64,000 nucleotides of DNA, taken from NCBI GenBank assembly GCA_036741355.1, contig DAINSK010000003.1:1-64000 (forward strand). The letters are read 5' to 3'. Positions within the stretch are counted from its first letter, which is position 1. Each line of letters opens with the position of its first letter. Below are positions 59,995-64,000 of the stretch, in pieces. The position numbers and the translations under genes are program-made. The notes beneath the pieces were generated by a model. That model saw only the letters and a list, made by a program, of their open reading frames with translations, searched no databases and was not told the origin of the DNA. This stretch comes from JBBRGK01 sp036741355 (GTDB lineage Bacteria; Chloroflexota; Dehalococcoidia; CAUJGQ01).

Positions 59995-61686
59995 TCAATC
60001 CCAAACGAGATCCCGCCGGCTGAAGACACGGTAATCGATAGTGGGGAACAGCTTGTCGAGTTCCCACAACTCGTTGGTCAACGCGATGTCGTCGGAGGTA
60101 GGCCGGCCACCCTCCGCAACCTCAGCCAACCGTCGGAACCGCTCCACGTGGTCGTCAAAGCGCTGTATCGCATACTCGCGCGCCTGGCCTGTCGTGACCA
60201 AGAACGGCCAGTCGCTGGATTCCAGCAGCAGCAGCTCTCGGGCGCACTGGCTCAGCACCGCGAGCAGTTGACCGCCGGCGTCAGGGTGCAGTTCCACGAG
60301 CCGTTCCATCCGACGCTCCGCCGCATGAATAACGGGCCACATCCACTCTGTGTCAGCATTTAGCCAGACGAAGTGGTTTCCGGCCTGCCCCCATGAGCTT
60401 TCCGGTAAGGCCAAAACCTCTTCGGGGGAGTGCGCCGCCACGAATTGGCCGGCGGTGCAGGTCTCGACATTCGGACTTCCGGATAGCTTTCGTAGTACGG
60501 AGATCAGCCAATCGACGCCCTCAAACCACCAGTGCCCAAACAGCTCCGTGTCGTATGCGGCCGAGATTATGCCGGTCTTCCCACTCGTCGCATGAAACTC
60601 GCTAAGCAGCGATTCGACCAAATGTGCGAAGTGGTCCGCGTGCCCGGCCACCCGGTCCCGCGCCCATGATGGGTTCCAGACGTCCTTGTTGCCGAGGTCG
60701 ACTTCCGGCCCGGTAACACGCCAATATTGCAGCCCCGATACGCCGTCGCGTTTGTGGAACTCGCGGTAATCCGCTTCGCCCGGATATCCGTGAGACGCCG
60801 ACCAGACCTGAAGTCCCGTGCGGTTGTTGCGGCCCAACACGGCGACTTCCGGCTTTGAAACCCAATACGGCAGGTAGGTCGTGCGGTGGCTCGGCGAGTC
60901 GTAATTGGGAATCGGCACCACATAGCGACGGGGGACGCTTCCGTACGGGCCAACGGCGTCGCCGACCGCCTTGCCCACCGGAGCGCCACCCTCGACGGTA
61001 TGAGTCTCTGCAAAGAAGAGCCGTAGCCCAAGCTCCGACAGAAAACTCTCGATTCCGGGCTTGACGTAACGCTGATCCCCCACAACGCGCTCGTACGCCG
61101 GGCGGTAGGCGCACTCGGGGAGCCAACACGAGCGAGGATCGCGGCCAAAATGGCGCTTGTACGATTGCACGCCCACAGCCAGTTGACCATGGATGGTCGA
61201 ATCACGCTCCATGAGCGGCAGGTAGCCGTGCGTGGCGGCGCTGGTCGCTATCTCTATGCAGCCATCGTCCTGCAGGCGCTTGAAACCGCCCACGATGTCG
61301 CGATCCATGCTTTCATAGAGGCTCCGAAGAGAGATGAAGTGCTCCAGATACCAGGCCGCCCCTTCCGCGCGCCGGCCGTCCCCTTCGCGCTCGAAGCGCC
61401 CGACGTCAGACCGAGCCCGCTGCTCTTTGTCCTCCATGAAATCGGCCAGGTTGTCGCGTACATCGCGATCGGCGAGTTGTTCGCATAGAACGGGCGTGAT
61501 GCCGATCGTGAGCTGAAACTTCGTCCCTTCGTTGCGTAAACGGTTCAGCCCCTCCAGCAGCGGCAAGTACGTTTCGGAAGCGGCCTCATGCAGCCATTCT
61601 TCGCCGTGCGGCCACCGACCGGCACGACGGCAATAGGGAAGGTGGCTATGCAGCACGAATGCAAACGCGCCGGCTCGCTCAGGCAC
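59995..61686 (-). CDS. GH57 family 1,4-alpha-glucan branching enzyme, 563 aa
   Basis: The GH57 motifs are FVLHSHLPYCRRAGRWPHGE, the nucleophile region WLPECAYRPAYER, the acid/base aspartate region in YDTELFGHWWFEG and a DUF1957-type C-terminus. Enzymes of this kind introduce alpha-1,6 branches in glycogen. GlgC is immediately upstream on the same strand, which fits glycogen synthesis. The ATG at 61686 starts at the fold. Confidence 0.9.
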   Translation of the reverse strand: MPERAGAFAFVLHSHLPYCRRAGRWPHGEEWLHEAASETYLPLLEGLNRLRNEGTKFQLTIGITPVLCEQLADRDVRDNLADFMEDKEQRARSDVGRFEREGDGRRAEGAAWYLEHFISLRSLYESMDRDIVGGFKRLQDDGCIEIATSAATHGYLPLMERDSTIHGQLAVGVQSYKRHFGRDPRSCWLPECAYRPAYERVVGDQRYVKPGIESFLSELGLRLFFAETHTVEGGAPVGKAVGDAVGPYGSVPRRYVVPIPNYDSPSHRTTYLPYWVSKPEVAVLGRNNRTGLQVWSASHGYPGEADYREFHKRDGVSGLQYWRVTGPEVDLGNKDVWNPSWARDRVAGHADHFAHLVESLLSEFHATSGKTGIISAAYDTELFGHWWFEGVDWLISVLRKLSGSPNVETCTAGQFVAAHSPEEVLALPESSWGQAGNHFVWLNADTEWMWPVIHAAERRMERLVELHPDAGGQLLAVLSQCARELLLLESSDWPFLVTTGQAREYAIQRFDDHVERFRRLAEVAEGGRPTSDDIALTNELWELDKLFPTIDYRVFSRRDLVWD

Positions 61687-61707
61687 AGTGATGGTCCTTT
61701 ACGATGA

Positions 61708-62991
61708 TCAGACCGAGGGAACTCCGGTTGGTCGCGGGGCCCGAATCGTTTCGCCGCTTGGGAGCCAGTTGGTCGCGATGTCCTTTTCGCGCACGTTCGG
61801 ACCGATGATGCAGTTGCGTCCGACCGCAAGACCGGCGCCCAGGCGTGTCCGTTTGCCTACCAGGCTAATTCCGCTCCACAACAGGTCGGGGCGTGCCCGG
61901 TTGGACGAAAAATCCTCGCCGGTGCCGACACGACAGCCTTCGCCAATATAGACTCCCTTGTCGAGGATCGCCCGCTCGATCACAGCACCACGTTCCACGT
62001 AACAGTCATCGAAGAGGATCGAGTCGCGCACCACGGCGCCGTCTTCGATGTATACGCCGGGCGACAACACTGAATGTTCGACCTGGCCATTGATAATGTC
62101 GCCTTCGGTCACAAGGCTGCGACTCACGTACGCTCGCGGGCCGATCTTTGCGGGAGGCAGCGTGAGCGCACGCGTATGGATGGCTGTTTCCGGGTTGTAA
62201 AGATCCAGTTCGGGAAGATCGACGAGCAGGTCCATATTTGCCTGCCAGTAGGCGTCAATTGTGCCGACATCCCGCCAGTAGCCACGGAAGTTGTATCCGA
62301 ACACGCGATAGCTTTCCAGCATGGACGGCAGGATATCGCGTCCAAAGTCGTGTGTGCTGGTGGTGCCGGCGTCGGCAAGCAAACGGTCGACGAGCACATC
62401 TCGATTGAATACGTATATACCGGTGCTAGCGGTGGTCGTTATGGGCTCGGGGGGCTTTTCGTCGAAGCGGGTTACTCGGCCCTCATCGTCCATGGTTATT
62501 AGTCCGTACCGGCTTGCTTCCTCCAGCGGCACATCGTAAACGGGCACGGTGACGTCGGCGTTGTGCAATCGGTGGTATTCGACTATCTCATCGTAGGCCA
62601 TGGTGTACACGTGATCCGCCGATAGGATCAGGACCGTGTCCACCTTCGACTCGACGACGTAAAAGAGGTTCTGGTAGACCGCATCGGCAGTGCCGCTGTA
62701 CCAGTCCGAGCTTTCGCGCCCCAGGTACGGCTGCAATAGTGAAACGCCGCGCTCCTCACGGTCGAGGCCCCATGGGCGGCCGATGCCGATGTGGGCGTTA
62801 AGCGAACGCGGCCGGTATTGTGTCAGCACGCCTACGCGGTCTATATCCGAATTCATGCAGTTGCTCAACGCGAAATCGATTATTCGGTACTTTCCGGCGA
62901 AGATCACTGCCGGTTTGGCGCGTTCCTCTGACAGAATGCTCAGACGGTCCCCCTGGCCGCCGGCGAGGATGAGCGCCAGAACGCCTTTCAC
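61708..62991 (-). CDS. glgC: Glucose-1-phosphate adenylyltransferase, 427 aa
   Basis: The N-terminal nucleotidyltransferase domain has LALILAGGQGDRLSIL and ERAKPAVIFAGKYRIIDFAL, plus SSDWYSGTADAVYQN and LSADHVYTMAY. The C-terminal part is a left-handed beta-helix of hexapeptide repeats (ILDKGVYIGEGCRVGTG). It makes ADP-glucose for glycogen and is usually allosterically controlled. It is 21 bp from the GH57 gene and 13 bp from the glycosyltransferase gene, in one operon. Confidence 0.95.
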   Translation of the reverse strand: MKGVLALILAGGQGDRLSILSEERAKPAVIFAGKYRIIDFALSNCMNSDIDRVGVLTQYRPRSLNAHIGIGRPWGLDREERGVSLLQPYLGRESSDWYSGTADAVYQNLFYVVESKVDTVLILSADHVYTMAYDEIVEYHRLHNADVTVPVYDVPLEEASRYGLITMDDEGRVTRFDEKPPEPITTTASTGIYVFNRDVLVDRLLADAGTTSTHDFGRDILPSMLESYRVFGYNFRGYWRDVGTIDAYWQANMDLLVDLPELDLYNPETAIHTRALTLPPAKIGPRAYVSRSLVTEGDIINGQVEHSVLSPGVYIEDGAVVRDSILFDDCYVERGAVIERAILDKGVYIGEGCRVGTGEDFSSNRARPDLLWSGISLVGKRTRLGAGLAVGRNCIIGPNVREKDIATNWLPSGETIRAPRPTGVPSV

Positions 62992-63004
62992 GTGGTGGGG
63001 CCTC

Positions 63005-64000
63005 CTATCGAGCCGCCCTCGTCAGCAAGCGGGCCGGCGAGTTGGCTGCTCCGACGTGGCCGGCGAGAGTATTGAATATTGCGAGGTAATCACGGAGGTA
63101 GCGGGTGATCAGGAAATTCTCGCGAACGTGCTCGCGCCCTTCCTGGCCCATATGATCGGCGAGCTGCGGATGTTGCAGCAGGTACTGGGTTCGGTTGATG
63201 CATTCGGCGGTCGTGTTCACCAGGTAGCCCGTGCGTCCATACAGGATTTGCAGGGGAATGCCGCCGACGTTGCCCGCAACGACCGGTCGCCCCTTCCACA
63301 GCGCCTCAGAGACGACCAATCCAAAGCCTTCGCGAACGGACTTTTGAATCACAACTTTGGCTGCCGACTGGAATGCGTTGACCTCCACATTTCCGACGCC
63401 GTTGAGGTTGGAGAGGATGTGGATGTCGTAGTCTTCGCCCGCGCGCCTGACCGTCCGTTCATACCACGCCCAGCCCTCGGGATCGTCGGACGCCATGCTG
63501 GCCACGAGTACGAGCTGAAGCGATTGCAGATCTTGTTTTAGCGATCGATAGACATCGATCACGCCGAGGGGATCCTTCCATGGATCGAACCGCGAAACCT
63601 GCGAAATGATCGGTCGCTTCGGATCGACACCGTATCGCGTCAATATCTCGCGCTCAACGCTGGTCGGCAACGGGACATTTTTGGGGCTGAGCGGGTCGAT
63701 TGCGGGTGGGATCGTAAATAGGAGCGGGTGTGTAAGGTCTTCCTTAACGTACTCGGCCATCGTGAAAATGGCGGCGTCAAATGGCTCGAGGTACGGATGG
63801 ATGAGGTCCCATACGTCGACCTGGCTATCTGTCAAGTCGATGTGACAACGCCACACCCACTTGCCAGCCGGGCGGTGGCCCAAACGGTGGCTGATCATCC
63901 CCAGAACGCCTGCTGGTTGCGGATCATGAATTACGACGAAGTCGTAGTCCTCGTCGAACATGTCGGCGTTCTGTTGGTTGTAGCGGGTCCATATCTCCCG
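63005..64000 (-). CDS. GT4 glycosyltransferase, TreT/trehalose synthase-like, 5' end outside the window
   Basis: The visible 331 residues contain FVVIHDPQPAGVLG near the start, RYGVDPKRPIISQVSRFDPW (nucleotide-sugar binding), and VREGFGLVVSEALWKGRPVV with the E-x7-E motif of GT4 enzymes. The N-terminal half up to HDPQP matches TreT, which joins ADP- or UDP-glucose and glucose to trehalose. The frame is open to the edge of the window (RYNQQNAD before the ATG), so the start is missing. It heads an operon with glgC and the branching enzyme, linking ADP-glucose to trehalose and glycogen. Confidence 0.88.
   Translation of the reverse strand, partial: REIWTRYNQQNADMFDEDYDFVVIHDPQPAGVLGMISHRLGHRPAGKWVWRCHIDLTDSQVDVWDLIHPYLEPFDAAIFTMAEYVKEDLTHPLLFTIPPAIDPLSPKNVPLPTSVEREILTRYGVDPKRPIISQVSRFDPWKDPLGVIDVYRSLKQDLQSLQLVLVASMASDDPEGWAWYERTVRRAGEDYDIHILSNLNGVGNVEVNAFQSAAKVVIQKSVREGFGLVVSEALWKGRPVVAGNVGGIPLQILYGRTGYLVNTTAECINRTQYLLQHPQLADHMGQEGREHVRENFLITRYLRDYLAIFNTLAGHVGAANSPARLLTRAAR

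Overview
The window is a high-GC bacterial chromosome segment, most likely from a Chloroflexota-type bacterium. This assignment is an inference from the gene mix (GH57 branching enzyme with GlgC and a TreT-like glycosyltransferase, a one-chain acyl-CoA carboxylase, paaABCD, a TPR-SLT lytic transglycosylase, an ECF sigma/RskA-type anti-sigma pair), not from a marker gene. There is no rRNA. Six tRNA genes are visible.

Left part (1-21 kb): accessory DNA. A minus-strand operon (about 14.2 to 2.2 kb) encodes a 5-methylcytosine methyltransferase, a 1054-aa protein I do not recognise, a DEAH helicase whose frame is broken at a nine-C tract and which continues in another frame as a DUF1998 (DrmB-like) protein, a Cas4/RecB-type Fe-S nuclease and a small protein with a PD-(D/E)XK-like signature. 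A DNA glycosylase resembling T:G mismatch enzymes is divergent from the methyltransferase. This looks like a DISARM-related but non-canonical restriction/defence island. It is followed by a repeat-rich stretch, an IS630 transposase remnant and a tyrosine integrase ending 10 bp before tRNA-Lys(CTT), which together suggest a mobile island. Next come an EamA transporter bracketed by inverted hairpin repeats and a large TIR-STAND-TPR protein.

Middle part (24-46 kb): metabolic genes. These are a sulfite-oxidase-like molybdoenzyme, a single-chain biotin carboxylase/BCCP/carboxyltransferase, an FHA-adenylate cyclase, an FKBP lipoprotein, an alpha/beta hydrolase, moaA, a phenylacetyl-CoA epoxidase operon (paaABCD without paaE), a PEP-utilising swivel-domain protein with an MFS exporter, a pair of family III CoA-transferases and an MpaB-like oxygenase.

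Right part (46-64 kb): mostly core functions. A TPR-SLT lytic transglycosylase begins inside a decayed copy of the 3' half of tRNA-Leu(TAA). The intact tRNA lies 2.35 kb away, and between them is an islet with an O-methyltransferase, a small protein that has a paralogue just beyond the tRNA and a decayed duplicate, and an amidohydrolase fragment. Then come tRNAs Cys, Gly, Leu and Trp, a four-Cys uracil-DNA glycosylase, a membrane protein, an HD hydrolase, a YfiH/PgeF protein, a BtuF-like protein, an HtrA lipoprotein, the ECF sigma/anti-sigma pair and a glycogen/trehalose operon (TreT-like, GlgC, GH57, DUF2203, cupredoxin-like lipoprotein) that runs off the right edge.
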